From the NCBI GenBank assembly GCA_037783545.1, contig JBBELK010000001.1, positions 2,046,001-2,110,000 of the forward strand: a stretch of 64,000 nucleotides of DNA, given 5' to 3'. Numbering within the stretch: the stretch's first letter is position 1; each line of letters opens with the position of its first letter. A program made the translations under genes and the position numbers. A model generated the notes under the pieces. It saw only the letters and a program-made list of their open reading frames with translations, did no database searches and was not told where the DNA came from. Source of the stretch: Henricia sp. BOLD:AAB3569. Taxonomy: Eukaryota > Echinodermata > Asteroidea > Spinulosida > Echinasteridae. Positions 32,001 to 40,899 of this stretch are shown piece by piece.

Positions 32001-35000
32001 CCCGAACCATTGCAAGGTGTACAAGCTATGTTTTTAAGTACTGCATGCACGTGAGGAATTCCACAAAATCAAGACTTTAGTAAAGACCGTTACAAAAATG
32101 GTGTAAGTACACCAGTTTTAACACTTGGTTGCATACAGTTGCATTTATACTGACTTCAACTGTACCTTGGATGCTGATGATTCCCGCTCCCGCTGCAGGG
32201 TTATCGGTAAAGCGTAGTGCATTGCCATGCACAGTATGGTGAGTGTTGTAGTTGTTCGCTTGTTATCCCGTGATTATTGAATCCACAAAAGCCATGGTAT
32301 TTTTTTCCACTACAAACGTTTGTGCGTGTATCTATGGCGTGTACCGACATGACAGACGTAAACAAATACAGCCTTATGGGTCTTTCTATAAATTAGGGGT
32401 CCAAAAGTGTATTAATTGTACTTTATGTACTCACATTTTTTGAGATGGAAAGTATTTAAAGAATGTGTCCTAAATTTACAAAAACAAGATGTAAAATGTA
32501 ACAGGGGACACCAAAATTGGACCCCTAATTTATAGAAAGACCCTTATGCCTTACGCGGCACTGTATCTCGTTCAGCCATTTATCGGCGCTTTTCAATTAT
32601 CCAATACCGGTCCTCATATCCGTGTGCCTGTGTGGAATATGTGGTCTGGGAACAAGTTTAATTCACTTTGCAAATAGGTCTGACGTTGAGCCTACCTTGC
32701 ACAAAGCCAATGTCTGTGCCACTAGTCCCCCTTATTGGCAGTGACTGTTGGTGCTGTTGTCTTTGCAATGTCCCCAGTAGCTGGTCCTGTTGTTGGTCCT
32801 TCATTTCCAGTTCTCTCTCCAGCCGTGAGTTGGTCTGCCTCAGGTATTCTACTTCCTGCAATACCTTGGACGGATGTTGGATGTGGTTGTACGTTTCTGT
32901 TTATGAAAGGAAAAATGGAAAGTCAGTTATCAATTTGACCTCATGATCATGAGCACGACTGCGTACCAAATGTGTTGGATAAAATTAAGTAATGACAGAA
33001 ACATACTAAAGCAGTTATGAGACTAAGGCCCGCTTCAAACGTTGAGCTTATGCCGTGTCGAATTAAATTCAACTTGGCACGACGTTGGCACGATGTTAGC
33101 ACGGCAGTGGCTTCAAACGTCGAACTTAATTGCAAACTCCCGGTCGAGCTTAAATACATCCAACATGGCGGATGAGTATTGTGCACGTCATGGATGTTGT
33201 ACACGTGCGTTTTCCATTCTGTGCATTGTACGTCGCCATTTTATTAATTTGATGCACTTGTTTGTTGGTTATTTCTTTACTCACATACATGCTGCAGGCA
33301 TGCGCATTCCTAGTTGTGAACAAAATTGCGGACCAACTTCGAACTGGAATAAATTTGACACGGCAGAAGCACGACATTTGAAGCCAAGCCGTGCTTGTGC
33401 CGCACTAAATAGAGTTAGCACGGCAGACCCTGTCGAGTCAAATCTTCTGCCGTGTCGAACTCATTTTGCTGAGCCAAATGGCTTCAAACGTCGCGCTTAT
33501 GCCGTTTTGAATTTTTAAAATCAATTTTAAATTAATTCAACACGGCATAAGCGCGACGTTTGAAGCGGGCCTAAGTTTCTGTTCACCTGAATCATCTTGG
33601 CTGAGTCGCGAGGAGCTTCGTGGGGCAGCGATGGGTGGTGCAGCTCCCTGTAAGGCACTGACTGTAGTGGCTTCAATTCGCTCCACTATCTGAAAGCCGT
33701 AAACAAATTATTTTGGACACAAATTTTAAAGGACTAAACTGCTATTTGCCATCATAAACTACCCAGTACTCTACACTTTTATGATTATTTACTGTTAATC
33801 CCAAAAAAAATGCAAGGTCCAGCTTTAATAATTCCCCAAAAGCATGTTTAAACACAATAAACAGTTGGCTTCATAGATCAATTGGTAGGGCGTCTGCACG
33901 TTAAGCAGAAGGTCCGCGGTTCGAATCCCGGTGGAGCCAAGTTGCTTTTCACTGCATCCAGATTTCCCAAACTCATATGGGCATTTGTCCACATTTGTAT
34001 CACAATGAAAACAAGTAAAATGGCCCACATTAGACAGTCATTTTCTTTGTGGGGTACCGTGGCCGAGTGGTTAGGGCCATTGACCCGCAATCATGGGTGA
34101 AAACTTGGGGTTGCGGGTTCGAATCCGGCTGCGGTACCTGTGCCCTTGGGCACGGCACTCAACCACACTTGCTCCATCCTTCGGAAGGGATGAAAAGCCG
34201 TTGGTCCAGTGTGTTAGGTAATGGTAACGCACTCTAAAGATCCCAGAGCATTCTTTCGTAAAGAGCAAGGGGATATTCCCCGGTGTCTCTGGTCATTTCT
34301 AATTCGAATTCTTCATGGGTTTCCTCACGCTTGCGAGTGACAGTGCAATGAGCACTATTGAGGAATCCTTGGTATGAATACCAGAAAGAAATAATAATAA
34401 TAATAATAATAAGAGTTTTAGACGTATACCTGCTATCAGCTCCATAGAAGAATACTACTTCATAACTAGCTTCAAAAACGTCTCTCGAATGTATAGTTGG
34501 GTTTGGTCATTCAACACAATGGCCACTGTTTGCAAGTCAAGGGCAGCCCATGGCTAACAATGCATGTGGGTGTGCTGTAGAAACAGCTGATAACGCTTTT
34601 TTAATGAAGCATAGTTTGCCAAATAACGAGAATTTTGTCTTAATTATCATTCACCATGTTTTGGGTAATATCAACAGGTAAAAATGTTGTTTGATTCACA
34701 AGGCCACTTTTTATATGCTTAGGGTAAGTAATTGCTCTCTGAAGCCCAATATTAATGGGGGGAAAAATCAACTCCTGAAGTATCAAGATTTAAAGGCAGT
34801 ATACATGATTGGTATCTCGAAAATCAGAAATGTTCACAGATTTACGCCTAACTTACACAATATAAACATGATGACCGTAGAAAACTTCCCCTAAAATGGT
34901 TTTGTCTAAAGTGCTATAGTCTTTGAGAAATGAGTAAAACAATTAGTTTTCGTCTCATGAGACGAAAATTCAATTCGCCCCAAAACCATGTCGCCCAAGT

Positions 35001-38000
35001 GCCATTTCGCCCCCAAACCACTTCGCCCGAGTGCCATTTCGCCCCAAATCACTTCGTGCATATCTTCAATCACACAGCGGGATAAAACTATTTGTAACAG
35101 TTTACCAATCATGTATAATATCTTTAAGGTGAATTATGTGTCCCACCTAAAAGTACAATGACCCTTAGACAAGCTTACCGGTTCACGGACGGGTCCATCT
35201 GGACTTTTCTCCAAATCCAGCCCGTGGCTCCTGTCACTTCTTGCTTCCTCCTCCATTAGCCTGTCGGGAGTCCTGCGACTAACTAAAAAGATCAAAATTC
35301 CAATTTAATTTTAACTTATTGGGAAACTTATATCGAGTCACAGGCAAAGTTTCATAAAACTTGTAATGCTTTAAAAGCAAAGTTAAGAGGCCGTCCAAAG
35401 CTGTCAACATTTTCACAGTTCTACAGAACGTAGTATTTTTCAAGACCCCCTCCCCGAAATACTACTTATCAACATTTTTCTGTCAGTACCATGAAATGTC
35501 AAAGTTTCTACGCTTTGTAGAACTGTGAAAATGTTGACAACTTTGGACTTTTACGGATACCATGCGTTTCTATGACTGAGTAGTAGAGAGCCCCTATCCG
35601 ATGTGCGTTCAAACCAGGTGCACTAAAACTATTAAAACTGTTTAAATTTGCTTCTAGTTGAACAAGGAGCAATTTTTTACTGTTCATTTAATAATAATAA
35701 TAATAATAATTTAAACTACTCTGAATGCCGCAATAGGGCGACAAATCGTGTGTAAAAAAGCTATATTAGGGCGACCTGCTCAATAGGGCGACATTTTGGT
35801 GTCGCCCTAATATTTTTGAGTTTAAAAATCATTTTATTAGGGCAAAAACCATTTTTATTGGGACTGGAGCTGTTTCTCTTCGGTCTGGAAGCATCTCTGG
35901 AAGCTTTGGGTAAAAAAATAAGGTGTCATTTTGAGTGACTCTTGCCGAAATTTCGGTGGTCCCCGGGGAGAGTCTTCCCGAAATGTCGCCCTATTGCGAC
36001 ATTCAGCGTTGTTACAAAAACTCTGGATGCCGCAATAGGGCGACAATTCGGTAAGCCTTTCCCCGGGGACCACCGAAATTTCGGGAAGAATCACTCAAAT
36101 AGACCGTATCGAATAGCCGCCATTTCGTGGGGCAGTTTCTTTGTTCCTCGAGGACATGCATGGTTGCACATATTGTGCTTCCATTGTTGAACGGTTTAAG
36201 TAACAAAAGGTGCCCCACGAAATGGCGGCTATTGACACCAAATTTCTCTACCCGAAGCTTACAAAAATGGTTACAGACCTAAGAGAGACGGTTCTAGACC
36301 TAATAAAAATGGTTCTCGATTTAAAAAAAATGGTTTTTGACCTTAAAAAATGGTTTTTAAACTCAAAAATATTAGGGCGACATCAAAATGTCGCCCTAAT
36401 AGAGCATGTCGCCCTAATATAGCTTTTTTACACACAAATTGTCGCCCTATCCTAGCATCCAGAGTTTTTGCACTTATAGTGCACCAACTCCAGGACAAGC
36501 CTGTTCGAGAGCGCATCACATTAAAAATGGCAAGTGAAGTATTTTAACTCAGTTAAAAATATAGCTCTAAACAACAACACTCAACCAACCTTTAAAAAAA
36601 ATGGGGTTGATACAGACACAAAATACAACAGATCACAGTTCCCCAAATGCCCCTTTAAAACAAAATAAAGTCTTGAGTCTGCTTTTAAACAACCCCAGTG
36701 ATTGCACATTACGAAGGTCAGAGGGTAAACTATTCCACAATCTAGGCTGCTTTCGAGCGCGGCACCAGGGATCCCTGGTGCTCGCCCAAAAGTGTGTGTA
36801 TGCATGTGTGACGTAACGTTCCCAACACCTAGGAGCACCAGGGACGAGCGCTCGAAAGCAGCCCTAGGAGCAGCAGACATAAAAGCCTGACTGCCCAGTG
36901 TGGAAAGCATTTTTCCCTTAGGATATTCCAGTTTTGGGTTTGCAAATGCGAGACAGAGTAGTACAAAAAATACTGAATATTGAAAAGTGTGGTTTTGATT
37001 CCCAACCCTAACATCAACACAACAACAAGGAATGCACAAACTATCAACAGCATATACCCACCTTTCTTCTTGGCCCCTTTCTTTCCTTTTCGTTTCCAAG
37101 GAGGAGGTGGTGTGATAAGATCAGAAAAATCATCTTCAGGGGGACTTGTTACCATGGTCAGACTGCTGCTCTCTGATTGGTCGGCTGGTCGGTGCTTCTT
37201 TGGCTGAAATGAGAAAAAATTGGCTGGTTCGGATTATTCAATGTTACTGATGAAAGGGTGGTATATGAATGTACATACCTGAACACAACTTGGATATGGC
37301 ATAACACCTGCGCTAACTCTTATTTATGAGTTTGTGTATAACATGCATGACACATACAAACAGTAGAAAAACAACTTGATGCATGGACACACATAGGTCG
37401 AGGCATAAATATGATATGATCTGGGCCAACTCTACACAAAATAACCAAACCACAAAATTAAATGTCACAAATTTCGAGGGATTTTTACCAAGTTACACAA
37501 AAAGCATTTACGAATGGGAATAAATGTGTGGTTATTAGCCAGTATTAAAGCCAAGTTATCATTTGCAGTGACCCGAAATTTTACTTCATGAGTTGGCAAG
37601 AAAAAGTCGACTAATATATAGCAATAAGCAATGGTAACAAACACCATTTTGTTTCCGCGTAAAATGGTTCCTCTGGGGTAGAAATTTCCAACGGAGTGTG
37701 CTTTAAAAAAAAAAATCATCTGCAGACAATTGTTTTACCATTCATTCAACACCAGAACCATGCATGGATTTTTATGGTTTTCTAAAGTATTACTGCATCT
37801 ATAATAGCTGAAATTTCTTTAGCTATGGGCACAGGGCAATCCTTCTCATGTAGGCCCCTAGTTTTAAAACATACAAGGAAATTATTGTGTCGGTCCAAAA
37901 AGGTTCGAGTCCCGCCCGAACACACTAGGAATTTTAGCGTGTCCTCAGGAAACACACTTAGTATATAGTGCATACCGTGTCGTGATGGGCAAAAATTCTT

Positions 38001-40899
38001 TATCATACAATTAAAAATCAGCCAGCCAACCACACATTTATTCCCTCATCCAGTCAGCTTTAAAATATTCACCTCTGGTGTTTTCTTGACTTTTGCGTAC
38101 ATATCCTTTGTGTTCTCGGTTTCTGAAGAGAGTCGTTCCTTCTTCCGTCTACCTTTGGGTCTTCTCGGATTTTCCTCCGACAGATGAGGGCCATCCCAGT
38201 CCTCTGTGCCGTTAACCTCTCCCGACCTCTCAAGTCCCGACCTGTCAAGTTCATGGCGCAATCGTTCCCGCGGGGAGGGGTCGATTTGCTCACGTTCCCC
38301 ATCTGTGGGCCGAACGTCAGCTAAATTATAATCGTCTTCGTCGCTGCTTAGGACTGAATCTGAGTCACTGTGGGCGGGAGTAGCCAACTTTGAGCGGTTG
38401 CTGATGGTTCCACGTTGCTGACGGCTTGCAATGACAGCGGGGACGGTCGAGTATCTACAAGTTACATAGAATGAAAAATATTATGAACATTTGTAAGTGA
38501 ACAATTAATTTCTGCAATAAAAAACTGAATTGTTTTTTAAAGGAGTAAAATACACTCGACCAAAAAAGTTCTGTCACCAGTAAGACATTTATAGATATTT
38601 ATTATTAAATTGGATTTAATGTAGGAAAATAATATATAAAATTTTAGCTGAACATATCCCTCAAAGGAATAGAGTTCAAGAGAGATCATGATGGCCAGCT
38701 TCACTGAACAGGAATGCAACAGAGGAGTATGGGGTCAGAATGAAAAACACAAAAAAACAACGATGTCAACTTTATTGCACTCAAGCAAGGGGAGTTACTG
38801 TTCAGTATTTTGCTTCCACCATACCTAATGCAATGGCACAATTCAGATTGGACAATTTAACCATTTTGATTTGGATGTTTTTAACAAGACATTGATAAAT
38901 CCAAACTCACTTAAACATTTTCTAATTGTCTACACACAAATTGTCCAAATCACAAGTTGCATTGTTCTTTGGTGTTTTTCATTCTGACCCCACACTCCTT
39001 TGTTGCATGCCTGTTCAGTGAAGCTTGCCATCATGATCTCTCTTGAGCTCTATTCCTTTGAGTGATATGTTCAGCTAAAATTTGATATATTATTTTCCTA
39101 CATTAAATCCAATTTAATAATAAATATCTATAAATGTCTTACTGGTGACAGAACTTTTTTGGTCGAGTGTACATTTTGAAATGTGATGTTACACAATGTT
39201 AAACAATTTTCTTAATGTCAATTACTCCGCTACCAACTTCAATCTCATTGCTCGAAAGCGAGTGAAGAGCATTGCAAGTTTGTACGTGTTACTTAGGCAC
39301 TTTTTTTGCCAAATTATTGGAAGGAATAAATTAGCTACACATTAAGAAAATTTTCAAAATAAAAGACACAGCAATTCCAATTTGCACACGGAAATTTATC
39401 TGGTTTAAATCGATGGGCTTTTTAGGTCACCTACGGTACATATTTTTAAATTCTCTTTTTGCCACCATGAATCACCTAAGGACCCTTGAGAATTGAACAT
39501 GTGTGAAAAGGTCTTAAATCTTTGTGCTTTACCACGAGTCATCATAATTATGATCTTTTTAATTCTCATCCTCTTCACTATCTCCATATAAATCAATGAA
39601 TCACCTTAGGACCTGATATTTTACCCAGTGTGAAAGGAACTTAAAATCTCCTTGCTTTACCCTGGGTCATAACAATTCTGATCCACTTTATTCTCCATAA
39701 TCTCTAAGGAGCCCTGGGATTTTAACAAGCATATGACATGTGTGGAAGGTCTTAAATCTCTGTGCATTACCCTGGTTCATCATAATTCTGATCCTCTTCA
39801 TTCTCATCTTCTTCACTATCTCCGTAATCGTACATGCTGCTCCTTGCCATACTGTTCTCCATGCTGGTGCTAGCCCCACCCTCCCTCCCCAATGACCTTG
39901 CAGACACGCCCCCTCCTGTACTCCTCAGGGTAGCATCGGGAGGGGGCGTGGCTATGACCCGGCCGACGAGGGAAGCATTCAGGAGGGCCGAGGAGAGTGC
40001 AGAGGGAGGGCGCTCTTCTAGAGGCTCTGCCTGCGGCTCTGGAGACCGGGGTACGGCTGCAAACATTGCTCGAGGGAACAAAGCCGACCCTATATGGGAC
40101 TGAAAATAAAATAAAGAATCATTTTTATACATATTGGGAAAAAAGAGGTCAACAGCAACTTCTGAAAATAGTTTTTAACCAAATAGTTTTATGGCGAGTT
40201 AATTATAAGGAAGTTAATTGTTCCCCCAGCCCCCCCCCCCCCCCCCTTCCATCCCCCATCCCCCCCCCCCCCCCCCCCCCCCCACACCCCCCCCCCTTCC
40301 ATCCCCCATCCCCCCCCCCCCCCCCCCCCCCCCCCCCTACAGCTACGTCGCTGATTGAGAAGTTGATCATGGCTTCAGACCTTGTGTGCAAAACATATGA
40401 GATAATGAGACAGGCTGGAATAGTGGAAAATGTCAAAGTGTTTCCTCACAAAATCTTAATTTTTTCCCAATCTTAATTTTTTTCCAATCAAAATTTTGGG
40501 TTTTGCAACAAAATCTGCATATTCCAATGCTAGATGAGTCATTTGACAAAAAATAAACATTTTCTGATCAACTTTCCAACTCTTACCAACGACATTTCCG
40601 AAGGCGAGTTGTCGGTTGTCTGAACGGACGAGTTGTCCCGCTACGCTAGTAAAACCCTAAGCCAAATTGGCATGGCAACGTTAACAACCGCACGAATCAG
40701 TCATGCATCATTGTCGTTGTCACACGCAAAAACAAACGTGAATTTTTGAGTATAATATATCAATCCATTTCACTAGCTTAGCTTTACAGGGAAGAAAATC
40801 TCTTAATCTATAAAATCAGACTTATTTTCTTACCAATGGCTTCTTCTTTTTCCCCTTTCGGCGAGATTTGCCAAGCCCGAGACCTTTACCACCTGCCAT
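19930..40899 (-). CDS. CEP89: Centrosomal protein CEP89 (CCDC123), complete, 18 coding exons
   Basis: Exons in transcript order: 40899-40834, 40099-39771, 38454-38073, 37203-37062, 35282-35179, 33689-33587, 32896-32696, 31646-31503, 30540-30410, 29688-29578, 28822-28686, 27420-27305, 26903-26723, 24612-24445, 23854-23713, 22387-22298, 21130-20961, 20095-19930. They total 2883 nt (960 aa; human 783), all GT-AG and in phase. Exon 2 encodes PPSALSSALLNASLVGRVIA, like human [21 protein letters not shown]. Exon 10 encodes DPKYLSPLIVAYE (human DIKYLSPLLLAYE). Exon 12 encodes HARIVLEENQLI (human QAKLVLEENKLL), and exon 16 AIGRLEEKLK (human RLGKLEEKVK). From about residue 376 to 945 the protein is coiled coil; residues 1-340 are low-complexity and charged. 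CEP89 is a distal-appendage protein of the mother centriole needed for ciliogenesis, also reported at mitochondria. Exon 11 uses the donor at 28684-28685: stopping at an earlier GT breaks the frame and loses the conserved SSxxxTxxEW segment. The start at 40899 opens a basic Gly/Lys-rich N-terminus and is the least certain part. Confidence 0.93.
20332..20795. mobile_element. MITE, 464 bp, ends GACCCTGTTCTCACTAGAG
   Basis: Left GACCCTGTTCTCACTAGAGA and right TTCACTTGTGAGAATGGGGTC are near complements. The interior is full of CTTCGTTCGACGAAGC-like repeats. Lies in the last CEP89 intron. Confidence 0.8.
21265..21575. repeat. Inverted SINE family B dimer with cloverleaf heads
   Basis: The minus-strand copy (21265-21400) and plus-strand copy (21436-21575) face each other across about 35 bp. 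The plus copy keeps a full 7 bp acceptor stem (TGCTCGG with CCGAGCA), a T-arm GTGGG/CCCAC with TTCGAGT, and an anticodon stem CTGC/GCAG. The tail is TTTTTCTCATAGTGTCTTGG. Its repeat nature argues for a SINE rather than a tRNA gene. Confidence 0.8.
21590..21660. mobile_element. Short hairpin element
   Basis: ACTTGTCTATTGTGGCCAC and GTGGCCACTATAGACAAGT are inverted around an inner GGCCACTATAGA copy. Confidence 0.65.
21950..22180 (+). repeat. Dispersed repeat shared with 63190-63420
   Basis: ATACTATCCATGAGAAGA, TTTGCAATCTCCAATTTGGACGTGG and CACTGCACTGCTTTATGGAAC recur at 63190-63420 with slight changes. Confidence 0.65.
22513..22990 (+). repeat. Dispersed repeat, copy 2, interrupted by a MITE
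   Basis: Matches 7133-7300 on both sides of the insertion at 22692-22957: CGGCCGTACTTC before it and GTGTTTTTAGAGAGT after it. Confidence 0.75.
22692..22957. mobile_element. MITE with GGGCCCAATTTCATAGAGCT ends
   Basis: Left GTGCCCAATTTCATAGAGCT and right AGCTCTATGAAATTGGGCCC. The inner arms CTATTTCACGG and GATGTCTATGAAATAG are also inverted. A second copy is at 43218-43477. Confidence 0.85.
23046..23270. mobile_element. MITE family I, ends TTGATCACGTTCA, copy 1
   Basis: TTGATCACGTTCAAATGACG on the left and GTGAACGTGATCAA on the right. The interior has TGACGTCA and AAGATGGCG. The second copy is 47749-47975. Confidence 0.8.
23598..23710. mobile_element. hAT-like MITE hairpin at the CEP89 exon 15 donor
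   Basis: A near-perfect hairpin with about 50 bp arms and a short loop. Its ends, CAGTGGCGGATCCAGCC and the complement of GGCTGGATCCGCCTCTG, resemble hAT-type termini. On the minus strand exon 15 ends GTG, the intron reads GTGAG, then the element starts; on its far side GTGAGG follows. The 5 bp direct repeat GTGAG thus duplicates the 5' splice site. Confidence 0.8.
24850..25882 (+). mobile_element. 5'-truncated CR1/L2-like LINE, reverse transcriptase C-terminal part
   Basis: An open frame runs to TAG at 25776 (its first ATG is 24772, but the LINE-like part starts near 24856). It holds the last part of a non-LTR reverse transcriptase: the catalytic YADDTQLYIA motif, then WLALNESKTEVLRF, then the C-terminal region with RLDYCNSLLFG, RDLHWLPVEQRIRFK and RLWNGLPVNIR, typical of the CR1/L2/Jockey group. 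The endonuclease and most of the RT palm are missing, as is usual after incomplete reverse transcription. The 3' UTR is only about 80 bp and ends in short repeats of the type GATTGATTA, like CR1/L2 3' ends. It lies antisense in the CEP89 intron between exons 26903-26723 and 24612-24445. No frameshift or stop is seen in the remaining RT, so it is fairly young, but it cannot move on its own. Confidence 0.85.
25893..25965 (+). repeat. tRNA-derived SINE head
   Basis: TAGCTCAGTTGGTAGAGCA fits a pol III A box and GGGTTCGAAGC is a degenerate B box about 40 bp later. It directly follows the LINE tail. The cloverleaf is not intact, so this is a SINE remnant and not a tRNA gene. Confidence 0.6.
26210..26620. 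mobile_element. Long-hairpin MITE, ends TCTATTTTCAATACTGGAGA, copy 1
   Basis: Arms of about 190 bp: GTCTATTTTCAATACTGGAG...TTCTCTCAAAACAAAAG and the complement CTTTTGTTTTGAGAGAA...CTCCAGTATTGAAAACAGAC. Copy 2 is at 47087-47512. Confidence 0.85.
27078..27240. mobile_element. MITE with GGCCATAACAGGGGGCA ends, copy 1
   Basis: CACCGGCGGCCATAACAGGG on the left and CCCTGTCATGGCCACTGTGC on the right. Copy 2 is at 45470-45622. Confidence 0.75.
27606..28069. mobile_element. TTAA-flanked MITE family Q, full copy
   Basis: TTAA then AGATAGTATACATGATTGGT on the left; ACCAATCATGTGTACTGCCT then TTAA on the right. The interior has TTCGCCC/GGCGAAGTGG repeats and CGTCTCGCGAGACG. It appears to sit inside a family R element (28071-28310 continues it). 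Confidence 0.85.
28071..28310 (+). repeat. TTAA-flanked MITE family R, copy 2 (3' part)
   Basis: GAAGAATGTTGGAAAACTAGCC through GTTGCAAATGGGCCTTTAA, matching 9840-10075. Confidence 0.65.
29365..29450 (+). repeat. SINE family D head
   Basis: GTATAGCTCAGCTGGTAGAG (A box) and GGGTTCAAATCCTTATAAGG (B box), tRNA-like with a degenerate acceptor stem. Confidence 0.6.
29868..30170 (+). repeat. SINE family A, full-length copy
   Basis: A 5' unit of about 170 bp, then the tRNA-like GGCTTCATAGCTCAATTGAT...GTTCAAATCCCGGTCGAG, then the tail ending CATTTGTCCACATTTGTATC. It is the best ordered copy in the window. Confidence 0.8.
30187..30470 (-). repeat. Tandem copies of CEP89 exon 9 3' end with its 5' splice site
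   Basis: Exon 9 (30540-30410) ends RYQAKYSPPQ followed by GTAAGG. The same segment recurs twice downstream in the intron, with donors at 30408-30409 (used), 30316-30317 and 30222-30223. The period is about 92-94 bp. Each copy keeps CAACTCAGCAGGTACCAGGC-like exon sequence and CAG/GTAAGG. Reading past the first donor gives a stop after three codons (GTA AGG TGC TAG). Confidence 0.9.
30880..30967. repeat. Half copy of MITE family D
   Basis: TTGTACCCCTAATTTAGGGAATTACCC with its subterminal sequence equals the inverse of 8375-8475. Confidence 0.7.
31930..32164. mobile_element. Tc1-type MITE with Sleeping Beauty-like ends, TA flanked
   Basis: TACAGTTGAAGTCAGAAG on the left and CTGACTTCAACTGTA on the right. 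Sleeping Beauty and related Tc1 elements start CAGTTGAAGTCGGAAG, and TA is their target duplication. At about 235 bp it is non-autonomous. Confidence 0.85.
32378..32543. mobile_element. MITE family D, 166 bp, with TTAT target duplication
   Basis: GGGTCTTTCTATAAATTAGG and CCTAATTTATAGAAAGACCC are perfect complements. TTAT lies on both sides. Confidence 0.85.
33027..33571. mobile_element. Harbinger-like MITE, 545 bp, TAA target duplication
   Basis: GGCCCGCTTCAAACGTTGAG and GCGCGACGTTTGAAGCGGGCC are near complements, with TAA on both sides (33024-33026, 33572-33574). GGGCC-type ends and a 3 bp TWA duplication fit PIF/Harbinger. A 158-codon frame inside is made of the repeat itself. Confidence 0.8.
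33864..34005 (+). repeat. SINE family A, tRNA-like head and tail
   Basis: GGCTTCATAGATCAATTGGT...GGTTCGAATCCCGGTGGAGCC followed by TTTTCACTGCATCCAGATTT. The 5' unit is missing. Confidence 0.8.
34051..34412 (+). repeat. SINE family C, class II tRNA head, full length with (AAT)n tail
   Basis: The head has acceptor stem GGTACCG/CGGTACC, A box TGGCCGAGTGGTTAGGG, a long extra arm and B box GGGTTCGAATCCG, as in tRNA-Leu/Ser. The body has CATCCTTCGGAAGGGATG and GATCCCAGAGCATTCTTTCG, and it ends in (AAT)n. Confidence 0.8.
34790..35127. mobile_element. TTAA-flanked MITE family Q
   Basis: TTAA then AGGCAGTATACATGATTGGT; right end ACCAATCATGTATAATATCT then TTAA. The interior again carries TTCGCCC repeats. 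Confidence 0.85.
35386..35552. mobile_element. MITE with GTCAACATTTTCACAGTTCT ends
   Basis: CAAAGCTGTCAACATTTTCA on the left and TGAAAATGTTGACAACTTTG on the right, 167 bp, in a CEP89 intron. Confidence 0.8.
35718..36475. mobile_element. Complex inverted element of TAGGGCGAC repeats
   Basis: The outer arms ACTCTGAATGCCGCAATAGG and CCTAGCATCCAGAGT enclose many copies of TAGGGCGAC and GTCGCCCTA in both orientations. An internal end-like copy (CTCTGGATGCCGCAATAGG) at 36019 suggests one element inserted in another. Confidence 0.75.
36113..36232. mobile_element. Nested hairpin MITE
   Basis: AGCCGCCATTTCGTGGGGCA and TGCCCCACGAAATGGCGGCT are perfect complements 120 bp apart, inside the 35718-36475 element. 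Confidence 0.85.
36743..36866. mobile_element. MITE with CTAGGCTGCTTTCGAGCGC ends
   Basis: CTAGGCTGCTTTCGAGCGC and GCGCTCGAAAGCAGCCCTAG; CACCAGGGA and TCCCTGGTG are also inverted inside. Confidence 0.75.
37893..37985 (+). repeat. SINE family B fragment
   Basis: GGTTCGAGTCCCGCCCGAACA and the tail GTGTCCTCAGGAAACACACT, then ATAGTGCATACCG. Confidence 0.55.
38551..39171. mobile_element. mariner/Tc-like MITE palindrome, TA flanked
   Basis: Arms of about 210 bp beginning TACACTCGACCAAAAAAGTT and ending AACTTTTTTGGTCGAGTGTA, flanking a unique centre of about 200 bp. Located between CEP89 exons 2 and 3. Confidence 0.85.
39460..39830 (-). repeat. Diverged tandem copies of CEP89 exon 2 3' end with its 5' splice site
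   Basis: Exon 2 ends with an acidic stretch (GDSEEDENEEDQNYDEPG) and GTAATG. Two diverged copies lie downstream in the intron, with the GT at about 39659-39660 and 39531-39532 against 39769-39770 for the used donor. The period is about 110-128 bp. In translation the copies still read like MEIVKRMR...IIMMTRGKAQRFKTF in a shifted frame, and the intron part (AAGGTCTTAAATCT) is also repeated. They are clearly older than the other arrays. Confidence 0.8.
40222..40337 (+). repeat. Poly(C) tract with two CACACCC/TTCCATCCC breaks
   Basis: About 115 bases almost all C, 120 bp upstream of CEP89 exon 2 on the coding strand (as G). It breaks into two similar halves. Confidence 0.9.

Noticed and set aside
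33042-33518. 158-codon open frame on the plus strand
   Set aside because: It lies wholly inside the 33027-33571 inverted-repeat element and consists of its repeated TTCAAACGTCG sequence.
33866-33940. Possible tRNA-Asn gene (anticodon-position GTT)
   Set aside because: U33 is replaced and the sequence belongs to the five-copy SINE family A.
36581-37099. 172-codon open frame on the minus strand
   Set aside because: It reads CEP89 exon 4 sequence in the wrong frame and then runs into the intron and a MITE; no family match.
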